The notes under the pieces: model-generated
Seen by the model: only the letters and a program-made list of their open reading frames with translations
What the model was told of the DNA's origin: nothing
The model's database searches: none
Shown here: positions 1-14,394 of the stretch, one piece after another
Layout of the letters: every line of letters begins with the position of its first letter
Numbering within the stretch: the stretch's first letter is position 1
Made by a program: the position numbers and the translations under genes
Origin: Saccoglossus kowalevskii
Lineage: Eukaryota; Hemichordata; Enteropneusta; Harrimaniidae
Direction of reading: 5' to 3'
Assembly (NCBI RefSeq): GCF_000003605.2
Contig: NW_003124899.1
Location: forward strand, 279,268 to 318,678
DNA length: 39,411 nucleotides

Positions 1-38
1 CATTCGCGTTCACACACACAGCGTCAAATTGAGGATTT

Positions 39-2065
<2,027 letters not shown>

Positions 2066-2272
2066 TTAGATCCGAGTGTCTTCAAATGAAGTATGGATTG
2101 GCGCAATCCAGATGTCTTCTAGCAAAATGTCAACTACTAACGAAAGGTCGTTTCGCGAAATATCCAGGTAATACGACGCACATGTTTTGCGTGGGTCGAA
2201 ATGTATCATACATCGCGACATTTGCCATATGCTCAACCCCTTGATAGGCAAAGGGGCTTCTGCAAGACCAAA
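2066..2272 (-). other. exon-like open frame, unrecognised
   Basis: A minus-strand open frame ends at 2066. Read towards its start it meets a plausible splice acceptor (TCTTGCAG, about 2265-2272), so it could be a terminal exon of about 65 codons containing the segment IHFDPRKTCASYYLDIS. It is richer in CpG than its surroundings. A second frame across the same DNA is also partly open and equally protein-like, which weakens the case. There is no family match I recognise, no neighbouring exon and no homologous copy in the window. It may be chance. Confidence 0.15.
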
Positions 2273-2467
2273 GTATCGAAATCATGCACGTTTGAATATG
2301 TAAACAAGTATTTAAAATTCAAACACGACTCTTGTGATATTGGTAATGCAAATATATCAGTGTGTATTCTTCAAACTGATGCGTTGGTCTTCTAGAAAAT
2401 ATCTAAGCCCATCATTTTTTTTACTCAACTGTTTTTCTGTGAAAAGATAGTTGTTTGCTATTTTTGA

Positions 2468-2514
2468 GAGGTGTTAGACCTCCTTTAACATTTGTAATTC
2501 TTTAGGAGGGGTCT
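2468..2514. other. small overlapping hairpins
   Basis: GAGGT (2468-2472) can pair with ACCTC (2478-2482). The overlapping AGACCTCCT (2476-2484) can instead pair with the AGGAGG/GGTCT stretch at 2504-2514, so the two stems exclude each other. In an animal genome no attenuator role is implied. Confidence 0.3.
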
Positions 2515-3429
2515 TGCATTTACAGTATTTAACTCATTTCACTATTTACATGCAATATTGTATGTGTTTCCAATAATTAATGTTATATTTAATTCTATAT
2601 ATGTTTTATGTTTATGATGAGCGTTGAATGATCTTCTCCTTCGTGAATCACAAGGAAAATATCACAATGATCTTTCATCGCAAAGACATGAAATTGTCCA
2701 ATAAAACAGGAGGAAATAACTGAATTTAAAACTGCATTATGTATGACAAAAATGAAAAAAAAAACAGTATATGATGATGGTATTCATAAGAGTCTTGAGG
2801 GCAGCATAACCTTTGAAAGAATGATGTAACCCACAGTAACTGTAGTAAAACTGCTGCTATATCCCTTACATAAAGCTATATTTATTTTTTATAAATCTCT
2901 AAAATACGGTAGAGATGGAGTATTGTGTATACAAATCCACGAATATATAACCCCTTATTTAGCTGGCATGTACAAATCTATGGTATTACTCCTGTATCAA
3001 ATGGCCTTTTCCAGAAATCTATGGGTATACAGCTCTTATATTACGCTGTATTTGTACAAATCCATGATAATACTTCCATTTTATATTTTCACTATATTAA
3101 TACCATGATACAGGAAATGTATTTTTCTCTTATTGAAGAATGCCATTACATTTGAATACAGTATGTGTTCACACTTTATTTGCATGAAAACATTGTAACA
3201 TTTCTTATTATTTCTGTGTATTTCCGTAATTAATCCAGTAGGTATTTTCGGCATTTTCTTGTATTGTCACAGTGTGTATTGCAGTCATATACAAGTTTAT
3301 TCGGACAGCGAGGCCCCATATCTTTGTTGATACTCTTGTTGCATTTTCTTAGTTGACTGTATTTTTGGTCGATGCAGCTTTGCAGGTTGTTCTACTTATC
3401 GTTGACCCTCTCCAGATTTACGTTCTTCG
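2515..3429. other. AT-rich DNA with faint internal repeats
   Basis: No gene is supported. A motif close to GTACAAATCCATG recurs at about 2930, 2970 and 3055, which gives two overlapping open frames (2923-3155) that look alike but have no coding signature. From 3325 onward there are degraded units of the minisatellite annotated next. Confidence 0.4.
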
Positions 3430-3534
3430 TTGATACTCTCACTGCACTTTTGTGATTGATACTCCCTGGTGTACTTTCTCGATTTATACTCCTGGTGTAC
3501 TTTCTCGATTGATACTCCTGGTGTACTTTCTCCG
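3430..3534. repeat. 26-27-bp minisatellite
   Basis: Four head-to-tail units start at 3430, 3456, 3483 and 3509 with the common core TTGATACTCCTGGTGTACT followed by TTCTCGA. The last two are nearly identical and the first is the most diverged. A more degraded unit starts near 3325, so the array was once longer and has decayed from its left side. Confidence 0.85.
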
Positions 3535-6338
3535 TTGTTAATCCGGTTGTTTTTGTATGTTATGATACTCCGTGTTGTATTATTTTTCTTGCAGAATTTG
3601 CACTATAATCGTAGTATTTATAGTATCAGATGATGATTTAGATTCAAAACACCTTCATCTTCATTTCATGGTGATATCATAAAGTAACACACAGTGTATC
3701 AATACAATTGCCTATAATAACTTATAAATATGATTGCGCAACACAATGATAAAAGAGATCGTAAAGAGATATAAAATCATAGCAGTCAACATGAATACCA
3801 CCTCTTCCGCTACTGTTTTTGTTTTAATCTTCAAAATTATTAAGATCCCCTCCAGTAAGAAATCGCTCATACGTATGTATACATGACAAGCTTAAGCGAT
3901 TTTGTTTATCAAGTATTAATATGGATGGGAGTTTAGAGTTTTATGTCGGCGACCCTGACCTAAATATAGCTTGCAGGAGAACGTTGTTCTGACACGCTGA
4001 TTCGTCTGTTGGCGCCAATGCAGCTTATCAAGTTTGTCTAATCTTATTGAGATATAAAGTAACAGTGAGAAGCGGCATGACATTTGTTTCTATAAAACGT
4101 GAAATGCAATTTTCTGCTACTCTGGTGTATCATTGCCACATGGTTCACGCAACAGAGATGTTCCATGCTATGTTGCGTTATTTCGATGTTACCATATGCG
4201 CCAATGACTTTCATTTTAAACATAAAGCTGTTCTATATATGAGCATAAAACAATATTATTTTAAGTAATCCTTCAGATGCTTACAGATTAGCATCTATTG
4301 AAGATTGCATAGTTTCTTCTGTGATTTGTCCAAATCCGTGCGCTTAAGATGAACTTATACATAGTCATATTTTTGTAAAACGTGTTCGATTAAAATAAAC
4401 CGAACAGTATCTGCCGCAGCACTCACTAACACATTGTGCTTTGATCTTCCAGAATATAGATTTCACTGGCCGACTTCCGGATATTTATCAAGTGTAGTAA
4501 TATTCTTAAGTTAATTCAGTGTAACCCACCTGTGATAACTTCAGTATATACGTGGATACGAGCAATGAAAACAAAGCCCCAACACGTGTTAACATTTACA
4601 TAACAAAATCAGTGGAATATTAATGACCAGTACACACCCCTGGGCTTGTTCACGTATTGTAAGTCACCCAAGCCTTTGTCAGATATTTTACTATACAAGC
4701 TCCAGTATTGTACCTAACGTTTTGTCAATGAATGTTTACTATATGTAGAAAAACATCTCTGAAAAACCACAGCAAATCATAAATATAGCATGAACACATT
4801 CACTAACGACAATTATGGAAACTAGAAATGAGTATATTATTCGAACGTTTTGTTTGATACTCCAGATTTTTCGCATTAGAAAATGTAAGATACAATGATT
4901 TCAGAATCTTAAATGAAATGTTAAAATAAAAGCTAATTCAAAGTAATAGCTGTATATATATCTAGACATGTAAACCAGTGTATTATTTAAGTAAGTAACA
5001 TTTACCGATGAAGTATTTACTTCTATGGTTACACTTTTACGAGGAAACTTCAATTACTATTGTAACAATGCAGTAAATACTAATGCTTGGCAGCAACATT
5101 CATGCAAAATAACGACCAAACTACCAGGTAATCACCACTCTGCAGAAAACATTGATTGCTTTCGATGGCACTCTTTTCCATGAGAGTTATGCGTAGTTAA
5201 CAAGACGCACATCAAAGAATACATTGATTGGATAAATTAATAGACAGACAGACGGACGTATATGTCTGTACCTTACACAAAACAGTTCTTACGTTACTTA
5301 ATCAGGTATAATTGCATCATTTTATTATGGTTCTTTACAATACATGAAAGTAAGCCTCCAAGGGAGTACAGACACAATGAAACCAATCTTCGCTTTCAGT
5401 TGAAATTGATATGGGATTCGTCTTGTCTGCTGACGTCAAAAGTACATATTACCATTATAATTTGTTGTTTTCAGGCTATATACTCCTCTAAAATAACTCG
5501 CCATTTGTTAAAACCTCTGAGTTATTCTGATGTTAAGATAATATTACTTCACATGCCCTTTTTTGTGGCTCAACCAAGCTTCAGCATTTGATGTATAATG
5601 TTTTCAAATATAAACAAATGAAATGGAAACGAGAAACACTTCTTGGTAAATACATTTATAGCAAAAACGTTTAAGAATCACGACAATAGTTGCAGTTTTC
5701 TGCTTTGATGTGAGAGACCACACAATGTTAATGAATTGAATTATGAATAAGACGCAATGAAATTGCGACATTGTGTGCATTATAACCTATCTTTTTACTG
5801 TGTGATTAATAAGAGTTAGACCAACCCTAATATGTAAAAATGTTCCATTGGGTTTTTAAAGGTTCGTTTTCCTTCGATCGTGAGATCACAGCTGCGTTTG
5901 TCACGCGATTAAAGCCAGAGTGCTAGAAGATCGTTGGAATCGAGAAATGTAACACATTGGAAAGGCTTATTTAACAGTATTAATCTACGTTGATATTATG
6001 TTGTTGTCATTAGAAAGTAATATTTGGTTGAATTGAGACATACCGGGGGAAATATTCAGTGTTTTGAATTAGAATGAAGTTTATGTTGTTGTGAATATCT
6101 AATAGATGCAGCACTGCCTAACATTGAATTCAAATTTCGTTTTTAAGCACTTCGAGTCTGTATACTGGTAAATGCTACCACTAATTGAAAATATATTATA
6201 TCTCTCACACAGGAAAGTGTTAGTGTGAAGCCAACACATAACAAATAAATAAAAGCAAATATAGATGTGAGAGTCGATTATTTCAAAACGAAATGCTCAA
6301 TACAAAGTATATGTGGAGCGGATATATACGGTTATAAA
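3535..6338. other. AT-rich DNA without recognisable feature
   Basis: No repeat pair, RNA gene or protein family is visible. The longest open frame is 109 codons at 5262-5591 on the plus strand. Its translation is hydrophobic and Ile/Leu-rich with no motif I recognise, and its length is within chance for DNA of this composition. A short run of GACA repeats sits at about 5243-5255. Confidence 0.45.
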
Positions 6339-6575
6339 GGAATTAATACACAACTACATGAATATTGAAACTCGACAGCACTGTTTCGTAAGGCACAAGC
6401 TCCTCACTCATCCGGAGCTTTATGTTTAATAATATAATATAAGTTGCAAAGTTTATAATGTATGCTCGTTGGCACAGTGAATTGATAAACATAAAGCTTC
6501 TGATGAGTGAGGTACTTGTACCTTAAGAAACAGTGCTGTTGAGTTTTAATATTCATGTAGTTGTGTATTAATTCC
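6339..6575. repeat. long inverted repeat (90-bp arms)
   Basis: The left arm 6339-6428 matches the reverse complement of the right arm 6486-6575 with 8 differences in 90 positions and no gap. The loop is 57 bases. Both arms begin with GGAATTAATACACAACTAC. Several mismatches become G-U pairs in a plus-strand transcript, so an RNA would fold into a long, almost unbroken hairpin. It may be a palindromic MITE or a hairpin-RNA precursor. No clear target duplication is seen at the flanks, and there is no second copy in this window. Confidence 0.93.
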
Positions 6576-9404
6576 TCTATTATACTGTATTGTCTCTCAT
6601 ATGATATATTCTACGTACTTACATTATGTATTCATTTCGCGTTTCCAGCTTAGCTGAGACTCACGACACAAACTAGACAGATTACACTGTATTTCTGAGT
6701 AATTCAATTGTTTTGAATTGTTGTGTTGGGAAGCGGTCGATGAATGTACGTCACCTCATTGCCGTTAGCAATCCTTCTCTTCGGTTCAAATTTATATTTT
6801 GATATCATTAATTTATTGAGACAAATTACGTTTCTTGAACACCTGTTCTTTTCACATTTCGTGAAGCCTTGTAAACAACGCCTCTACCAAGGATGGGATT
6901 TCATGTGAGTGAAATGTAGTACACTCGTAGCATTTTATACATGTCGCCAGATAACATGCCATTGATACCAACTTATATATAATCGAGTTATAATAATAAT
7001 AATATCTGTTATTGTTAGTGATAGTGTTTCCTAAAACCTATCCATTGCTGGAGTACAGCAGTCTTCATCGCGTATAAACTACATTTTTACGCTCACAAAA
7101 AAGATTACGTTTTCGGTAGCGTTGGTTTATTTGTTTGTCTGTTAGCTGTTAACTCAAATTGCAAGTGACATATTTTCGTGATTTTTACAGTAGTGATTTT
7201 CCTTTACACAAGGACGAATCCAATATATCTTAAAAGAAATTAATATTGGTACTGTTACTTAGAAACGGCAATTTCAGAAATGACGTGTTATGTATAACAC
7301 TGGCGATTTTTTATGAAGTTGTTAGAAAAGGGTTGCCCTTGGCATCCAATAATATATTAATGCATTGGTAAAAATGTGAATACAGTTGCCATGGCAAAAC
7401 GGTAATTTTGAGAATGTTTTTTCATCTATAACTCAAAAGGTTGGTATCTTAAGGCACCTAATCCATGGTATCTCAAAGGGATAACTTGACAGCCACGTGA
7501 CAAATCGGCATGTTCAGAATTGCCGTTTATGTCACGCTCGCGCAGGTTCAGAATACGGAAAGTTGATTCGGCAATAATAGTGCTAGCTGTAGACAATAAC
7601 TGCATGCATATAAACTCATGTTAGTGACCGTAGTTTCAATTACGGGACAGGGACGACCCGTAATTATAAATACACGTCCTGCTCATCCTTGGACACGTAC
7701 ACTGACTTATTATGGGTCATTATATGGCGTTCAAATATTAAAAAAGCTCCAAATCATATCCACGTCGATCCGGCATGTCTCATACTCGTGGATGTATTCA
7801 AAGTAACTCATACCTTTCGTTTTCTATTATTCAAATATAATTAAATCTATTTCTATACTTTCCAATTAAAAAGCCTAGTATCTATTTGTGGGAGCAATTT
7901 GTTTAAAAAAACGAACTTGCAAGATTAGGAATCATTGCAGACAGAGGGAAATACACTGTTGGTGCATGGCGGTGACTTCAAACGAAAACACTTAAATATA
8001 TCTCGCGGCTCTCTACGTGCATCCAAATAACGAGCACTATCTATGACGAGATTGAATGTAAAATTCTCTTACTTTGCATTCAGTAATGCGCACCGGGTTA
8101 TTCAATAGACTAATTTTTTCCTGTACTCACAAAATTACCTTTATACAATAAAAAAATGAGTCATTGTGGTAATACGCCCCCGCAATCTAGGTTTGGTTGT
8201 TTGTATATAGATACGCAGAATCCTAATTTAGTTTATGATGTTATTTCTTTTATCTCTCAAAGTCTCAGTTATCTTGTTTTACTCAATATAGGCCGCTGCT
8301 GCGTGTATTTACTGATCTAATTCGTATAACTGTCTCAAACCAATTTTAGCTTCTGTGTGAATAAGAAACAAACGAAGGAAATCGACTTACTGCTTTGATC
8401 TTACTCATACAGAAACATACTTACTACCTTTGGTAGTAAGCGGGCCTTTCCTTGTTATTCCGTCTGTTATGATTGTTGAACACAATAATGCCCTGGGCAC
8501 ATTCCTTGCTACTGTAACATACAGACACACAGTTATACTTTTTCCAGACACGCGTCATACAGAGATCACAAACACCCGACATACATTTGACTCAGTGAAC
8601 ATTTTGTTTATCAACAGATACATTGAATCTGTCAGTAGTTCAGTTTTGACAACTGCACATCTTCACAATACAATTCAATTACTCCTGCCAAATGTAAGTC
8701 GTTGTCAACTGTTATCTCGTTACTTACGCATACTCAAATCTAACTTGACTCAGATGTATTGATTACAAATGAAAATCGAATAAGAAGTATATCAACGAAG
8801 GTTGTTTTTATATAAAGACTCCAAATATATCTTTAGGAAAAAATACGTTGTGTGCTAAGGGAAATTATAAAGCCATACAAATAATTTGTTCGTATATGTA
8901 TATATAAGTAACGCTGATTTCATGAAGGTTTATACCGATATATCATCAGAGCTAAAACCGATGGATTACATAGGGGCGAGGTCTTTCATCAAAGTTGGCA
9001 AGTGAAGTACAAAATGTTAGTTTGGATTATTATGTACATTGGCAGGCCAGCTCGTTGAAATAGATCTTCCGGTGTCAATTTCCTATCTCGTTGTTATTCT
9101 CAAATCAACGAATACAGTTACAGAAACAGTATATTCATCTGAGAATAAATATAAAAGAATAATATATTCAGTGAAGTAAATTTACATAGCGCATCATAAA
9201 CAATTTCGTGGAATAACCAGTCAATATAGGCATTGTCAAAAATGCTATAGCACACTGAATGCGCTTTGAACATTGCAGTAAATATATTGGAACAAATTGG
9301 AACATGTATATATGCAAACTGCAATGTTTTGTACAAATGTTGACCACAATAACAAGGGCTATATTTTCTGTATGATATATTTTATGATAGCTTAATAATT
9401 ATAC
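6576..9404. other. AT-rich DNA without recognisable feature
   Basis: No transposon, RNA gene or repeat pair is visible. Open frames include 7618-7806 (62 codons) and 8430-8762 (110 codons, apparently starting on TTG), both on the plus strand. Neither shows a domain, signal peptide or repeat, and neither is supported as a gene. Confidence 0.45.
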
Positions 9405-9487
9405 GATTGGTCACCGATAGCAGATAATGGTTGCAACATCGGACTCATATGATCGGTGGAGCCGAGTTAAAATCCCACACATTGGGT
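9405..9487 (+). mobile_element. tRNA-derived SINE head (degenerate)
   Basis: The block reads like a decayed tRNA with a CAT anticodon. TAGCAGATAATGGTTGC corresponds to the D-arm and A box, CGGACTCATATGATCGG to the anticodon arm, and GAGTTAAAATCCC to the T arm and B box, in the right order and spacing. The anticodon-loop core CTCATA matches animal elongator tRNA-Met. The T stem no longer pairs and the acceptor stem is not convincing, so it is not a functional tRNA. A tRNA-derived SINE is the most economical reading; the CpG-rich sequence that follows could be its body. Confidence 0.45.
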
Positions 9488-9492
9488 TGAAC

Positions 9493-9622
9493 ATTAAAGG
9501 TCCGTGGTCGTCGCGACGCGTGTTGTTCGATTTAGACTCTTAGCGACGTATACAACGCGTGTGAAACACAATGTTTGCTCACATGAAATTCGAAAACGCG
9601 CTGCGAGACGACCACCGCGCTT
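9493..9622. repeat. CpG-rich imperfect inverted repeat
   Basis: CGTGGTCGTCGCGACGCGTG near 9493 is mirrored by the reverse complement of the stretch around 9598-9620 (CTGCGAGACGACCACCGCG). This gives an imperfect stem of roughly 28 bp enclosing about 75 bases. The density of CG dinucleotides is far above the neighbouring DNA, so this piece is either young or kept unmethylated. A minus-strand open frame (9748-9494, 84 codons) crosses it but has no motif I recognise. Confidence 0.6.
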
Positions 9623-10450
9623 TAAATAGTTTGAATAAGTTTCTCTGGTTCCCGTCGTCCCTTGCGAAGGGCAAGTAGGACACAGGTAATTAGTAATCGC
9701 CAAATTGCCAAAGGCACTTGACTGAATGACGTAATAATTTGAAAACATTCAAAGTTCTGTTCAACGTGTATGTACGCCGCGTCCATTCATTCCGCCAGTT
9801 TATACTTCATACTTGAGGTGCTTCTAGTCTTTTTCGCTATTTTTAGCCAAAGTGATAACAAACAAAACAATTTTATATTCGTGAAATCGAAAGAAAAACA
9901 TTGCTCTGAGATATATTTTGCTCAGAATCAACACACCAATCCCGCTCATCTCATATGTGAACTATAATAACGTGACTTGCGTTCTGTGGTTACGTCATTT
10001 CTATTTTTAGTAAATCGGCTGTCCATGGGCGCCGCCATTATGTTTGTTGCTTCATTCATGAACATCTTTAGATTGTTGTTTAATGATACGGACATCGTTT
10101 TTTGGCAACGGACTAAAAGTTGTTTAATTTTGAATAGTGTTTCGCGTTATTTTGATCAGCGGCGAAACACAAAATTTGCGTGCGTCTTGAATCCCGCTCA
10201 AATGTTCCAAATTCAAGCGCTTTGACGTTCTTTGCTTTCGTCAGTTCGATTTTAGTGGGTCAACAAATTGCACAGCTGCGCTCGCGCGCCAGGCATTGCC
10301 TGCTACTTATCATATCAAATCATACATATTCGAGACAAATTCAAAGTAAAAATAGAAGACAATTCGAAAACGCGGGTAAATGGGATTTGTGAGTTTGTAA
10401 TAGCAATGGCGGCAGTGTGACATCAAGTCCCCGTAATACTGTTTCCAGAC
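9623..10450. promoter_or_regulatory. CpG-richer region with GCCGCCAT / ATGGCGGC motifs
   Basis: The stretch has clusters of CG dinucleotides (for example CGCTCGCGCGCC near 10279) in otherwise CpG-poor DNA. It contains GCCGCCAT at about 10031-10038 and ATGGCGGC at about 10407-10414, cores shared with YY1-type promoter sites. The 13-mer ATTCGAAAACGCG occurs near 9590 and again near 10363. Overlapping short plus-strand frames (9977-10225, 10180-10392) are not convincing genes. A promoter, or the end of an old mobile element, would both fit. Confidence 0.3.
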
Positions 10451-10755
10451 GCATATTTTAATACGGTTCAGTGATCTTGATTTGATAATCATAAAGACAG
10501 AAGTAACGTCATACCTATAATGTTGACTGTGTCAACGAACCAAACGTCTGTGTACGTGACGCTATCATTCAAATCTTAGAACTTGACCACATGGCAGCGC
10601 AATAAATTAACATACAAATCATCAATCAATAATTTGGGAGGCAATCTACGACTGCGTTCACAGGTCCATCACCAAGATAATAATAACAAGCAGCAATAAT
10701 TGGCCTGGGTCAATAGGCTGATGATGTTGATATGAATATGTTAATATGTACATGT

Positions 10756-10799
10756 CAGTGGTTTCTATGGAAGTACTAGTATGTTCCTAGCAACCACTG
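10756..10799. repeat. 44-bp stem-loop
   Basis: CAGTGGTT (10756-10763) pairs exactly with AACCACTG (10792-10799). Inside, CTATGGAA and TTCCTAG extend the stem with a bulge, and the loop centre is GTACTAGTA. The fold is compact, without homologous copies in the window. Confidence 0.55.
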
Positions 10800-12884
10800 C
10801 CATATTCGTATTATGAACATTATTGATCAACAACTAATGGTTAAATATCATTTGAATTCTTTGCTATGGTATTCCAGGTCTCAAAAAGTTCAATTTGCCT
10901 GGGATTAATGGCAATTAATGTTTATGTTCACCAAAGATGCTGTTTTGGCTTGATTGCTAGAGACACACCCGCCTCACTGTTGAGATGACTGTAGATCTTA
11001 TTTATCTGGTAGCATACATATATACAGATGACCACCGTATCATTCCCAAATTAAGTATAAGGGAATAAGACACTCTGGGCCTGTCATAAAAAGGCTCGTT
11101 TTAGCATAATTGCATGGGTGTGGTCATGGTTGCTCGGGTATGGTGTCATGCAAAATCAGTAAAAGTTTGTTGTGTTGTATTTTGTTGCAGATTTTTAAAA
11201 ATGAAATTAAATATTTAATAATTTAATTTGTTAAAATTGTTAGAGTACAATGACATTTTCTAATCATATTAAGTTCATAATATTTACCAGAATATGAAAT
11301 ACTATTTTTTTAATTTTTTTCATATTAGCACACGTCATTATTCAATACAGCTAATTTTATTCTAAACATCTTGATGTTTACACTAGTGCAGTATTGAACT
11401 TGATATTACTGGATCAGATTAAACTAAAAATATAGTACCCCGAAAAATATATTCAGTGTAATATCATGATTGATACTAATTTACTTCAAACCAGATCATA
11501 TTTACTTGTATGCATTTTATTTTCATTCTCATTTTATTAGCTTGAAGTGCAACATTTATGTAAAAATAATTTTCGTATTTTGAATACGATCACGTGCAAT
11601 ATTGTTACATTTCAACTTAGGTACGTCATAGGAAATGCAGTTATTGAACTAAAACAACAAATTTTTAAAATATAATTGGTGCCATATTTTGTTGGTCAAG
11701 AATGCCACGTATAATGTTTGTACTTATGCTTTATTATTATTTTCTTCACATTTCACAATACCCTTCCAGCAAAATGCAATGCATTTAATATTTTAAAACA
11801 AATAAATCAATCGCGGAAGTCATTAGAAGACTTGTCCTTTCCTTCATCTGAAGATTCAGTCCTAAAAAAAGTGATATTCAATTAATTTCGTGTGCCACAC
11901 TCATCCAATCTATAACTCACTTTTAATGACATTATTGGTATTTGTCATCAATCATACAATTGTTGATTGAAATGTAATTTAAAATACAAATTCTTAATCA
12001 ATAATATATACTATTTTTCAAAAATGGGTTTCACGTCAGGCATCTAATTTTACTTTTTGGTGGCATGTGTTGTTGTAGACGGGTATTTATTCGGAATTGT
12101 ATCACTGTGACAGTAAGGTACGTGTCTGTGTAAATTTTGATTCATTCAATGGCGTCGCATTTTGAATCCAAAATTTTGTTTTAAAATGGTGAAATTGGTC
12201 AAAAATCGGCACTTTAAAAGATGTAAAAATTGGTTCACCATTACACAATTCGGTATTTGGTCCGAAAAAGATTGAAAATTAAATATTCATATCTATCGGA
12301 AAAAAAATGAGCACAAATTTACCAAAGTTACTATAAAATATTATCTTTCTTTTTAAGATAATAAAAAACGATAATTTTAACAACAAATTATATTTCACTA
12401 CTTTAGTAGCGATAATCTAAAAAATGATAAATCTGAAAAAATATACATTTACTTTCAATTTTACAATAATTGTATACAGAACAAATTAAATTATGTTTTT
12501 TTCTATCCCAATACAATGAGACGGTCAGGAAAATGTGATAATATACAGCTCTCGTGAAGAAAAAGGCAGCAAAAATACAGTTTTGGTTTAATCATTATTT
12601 TTAAATTGCAAAGCTTGTAGTAGTAATTATGATTTAACTATTCTAAGGCATATCACTTTCTCTGTTGATATCTTTAAAAAAGAATATTTTATATGTAGCG
12701 CACAGATGCTAAATTAAACAGAATCCAAAGCATGGCTTTATGAATAAGACCGGTGTTATGTATGTTTTTTACATAACGTGTTGCATTAGATTCATTTGTA
12801 TATCGATCACTTTCACAGAGCATGACCATTGCCTGATTATATACACGTGTACCATTACGTAAGAAATGCACAGGCAGTATAATT
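10800..12884. other. very AT-rich DNA without recognisable feature
   Basis: Homopolymer-rich, low-complexity AT sequence, especially 11160-12500. There are no coding signals, paired repeats or RNA motifs that I can support. Confidence 0.5.
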
Positions 12885-13900
12885 TGATGAAGCTGAATCC
12901 CAATCTACCTAGACATTATCTACTAGGAATGAAATAGCAGGCAGTGATTGACTTATTCTTTAGATGTAAAACTTAGTAATCAGAGTTGCTTACATGAACA
13001 AACTCAATCTATTGCATGCCTGTCACCACTAACGTGATTAGAGTGCACATTAGAAGGACGGCTCGACATGTTTATTTTTCAAAACATTAGAGTTTCTCAA
13101 CATTAGACCAGTCAGATATTGAGAGTATCATCACCAAACAAGCTCACTCACATACACGTGTCAGTTCGTTTATCATTGGTGCCTTACTTGGGTACGATTG
13201 ATTCGGTTGCGGGAAGCATAGAACACTGTAAGAAAGAAAGATGAGAAATATGCGGGTAAACTAAAACTGTGAACACATACTGCAGAAGCATTAAGATTGA
13301 ATCAGTGAATCAACGAAGCTAATCTACCGACTTTCATGTCACTAATTAAAATTCAAGTAAACATCAAAACAATTAAATATGAAAACAGAATGGATAGAAT
13401 TTTGTGTGAAATGGTTTAAATAATTCACTGAACACAGTATTACAGTTTCCCTAAAGTATATATCCATGGATGGTTTAGGGCGTTGAGTACAATATCATTG
13501 AAGAAGCTCATCCACATACACATGTCGGTTCATTTATCAAGGGCATTTGCCTTGGGCACCATTTACATGCAGTACAGTACACAAAACCGGGTTATCATCA
13601 TGATTAGAAGCAGAGTATGTCCCTTGAATAAAGGAATAGAGAAAGGAAGAACAAATGAACAAATAATGGGTGTTTTGCTTACACTGCATCGCATATTAAA
13701 TATCTCGGACTGACACAGCATTCATTACTGGCAAACAGCCATGTGAAACATTAGGTGTTGTATCAAGGGAACTTTGATACTAACGGTATACAAAGAATAC
13801 TACAAACATCTACCTTTATCATAGTAAAGACAATTAATTGCTCAAACATTAAAGCACAGGTGCGCTGAATAATCTACATAATATGGGTGCACCGTCCTTT
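12885..13900 (-). mobile_element. repeat R, probable 3' part of a Ty3/gypsy element (copy 1)
   Basis: Pieces of this block recur at 19312-19700 and 29125-29720. Shared landmarks are a stretch with GGAATGAAATAGCAGGCA followed by ATTGACTTATTCTTTAGA, and the run CTCATCCACATACACATGTC with TTCATTTATCAAG after it. Within this copy the second landmark occurs twice, near 13140 and 13501, so an internal duplication is present. The block lies directly downstream, on the minus strand, of Ty3 integrase C-terminal sequence, and the copy at 29 kb stands in the same relation to integrase sequence at 30.6 kb. I infer that R is the untranslated 3' portion or LTR of that family. No LTR ends are certain. Confidence 0.55.
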
Positions 13901-14265
13901 AACATTTATATGCTGGTTAAATAGATATTATTCTTAGCCATGGGCATCTCAATCAGCTCAATAAGTACTTGCTCATGAAATAATTCTCCAGCATAATCCT
14001 TGTAACGCTTCGAGATATTGTTTTGTCTTTCAAGGCGTGTGGTGGCTTCGTACCTGACCAGTGAGTATTGTATGTTTGAAGATTCTATTAGAGACTGAAA
14101 GCCCAAATCTATGACTGGTAATGAAGACGTTTTTATTGGTTCAGGTGCTATATACCTCTGTAGCGATAGTTTATTTTACACAAACGAACATTTTCCGACG
14201 CACGAGCCTTATTCCTATTGCTGTCTAGATCGTAATGGTTGTATTTTATCAAATTTTGTGATACT
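13901..14265 (-). pseudogene. Ty3/gypsy integrase C-terminal region, degenerate
   Basis: On the minus strand this DNA is homologous, with many changes, to the segments at 23707-24003 and 30634-30947, where the integrase C-terminal character is easier to read. Here one open stretch remains (14106-13906, 66 codons, including RYEATTRLERQNNISKRYKDY), plus frame-broken pieces upstream to about 14265. It follows the integrase core fragment at 14400-14505 in the order expected for Ty3/gypsy pol. The open frame taken alone could be mistaken for an unknown gene; its context argues for transposon remains. Confidence 0.5.
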
Positions 14266-14394
14266 ATCTTTAGGTATTCGTTTCTAGTTCAGATTGATAT
14301 AAATGTCTGTAGTAATTCAAACCATTTGCATATTGTGTTAAGTTAGTTGTATATTCTGTATACGTTTTTTTGTTTAGCATGAATACAGATAATT

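Noticed and set aside
5262-5591. 109-codon plus-strand frame
   Set aside because: No domain, no codon or composition difference from the surrounding AT-rich DNA, no homologous copy; expected by chance in 39 kb.
8430-8762. 110-codon plus-strand frame
   Set aside because: Seems to start on TTG, has no motif, and lies in featureless DNA; treated as chance.
13906-14106. Minus-strand frame as a BEL/Pao retroelement fragment
   Set aside because: RYEATTRL...ISKRYKDY looks a little like BEL/Pao RT flanks, but its DNA aligns with Ty3 integrase C-terminal copies at 23.7 and 30.6 kb and follows a Ty3 integrase core.
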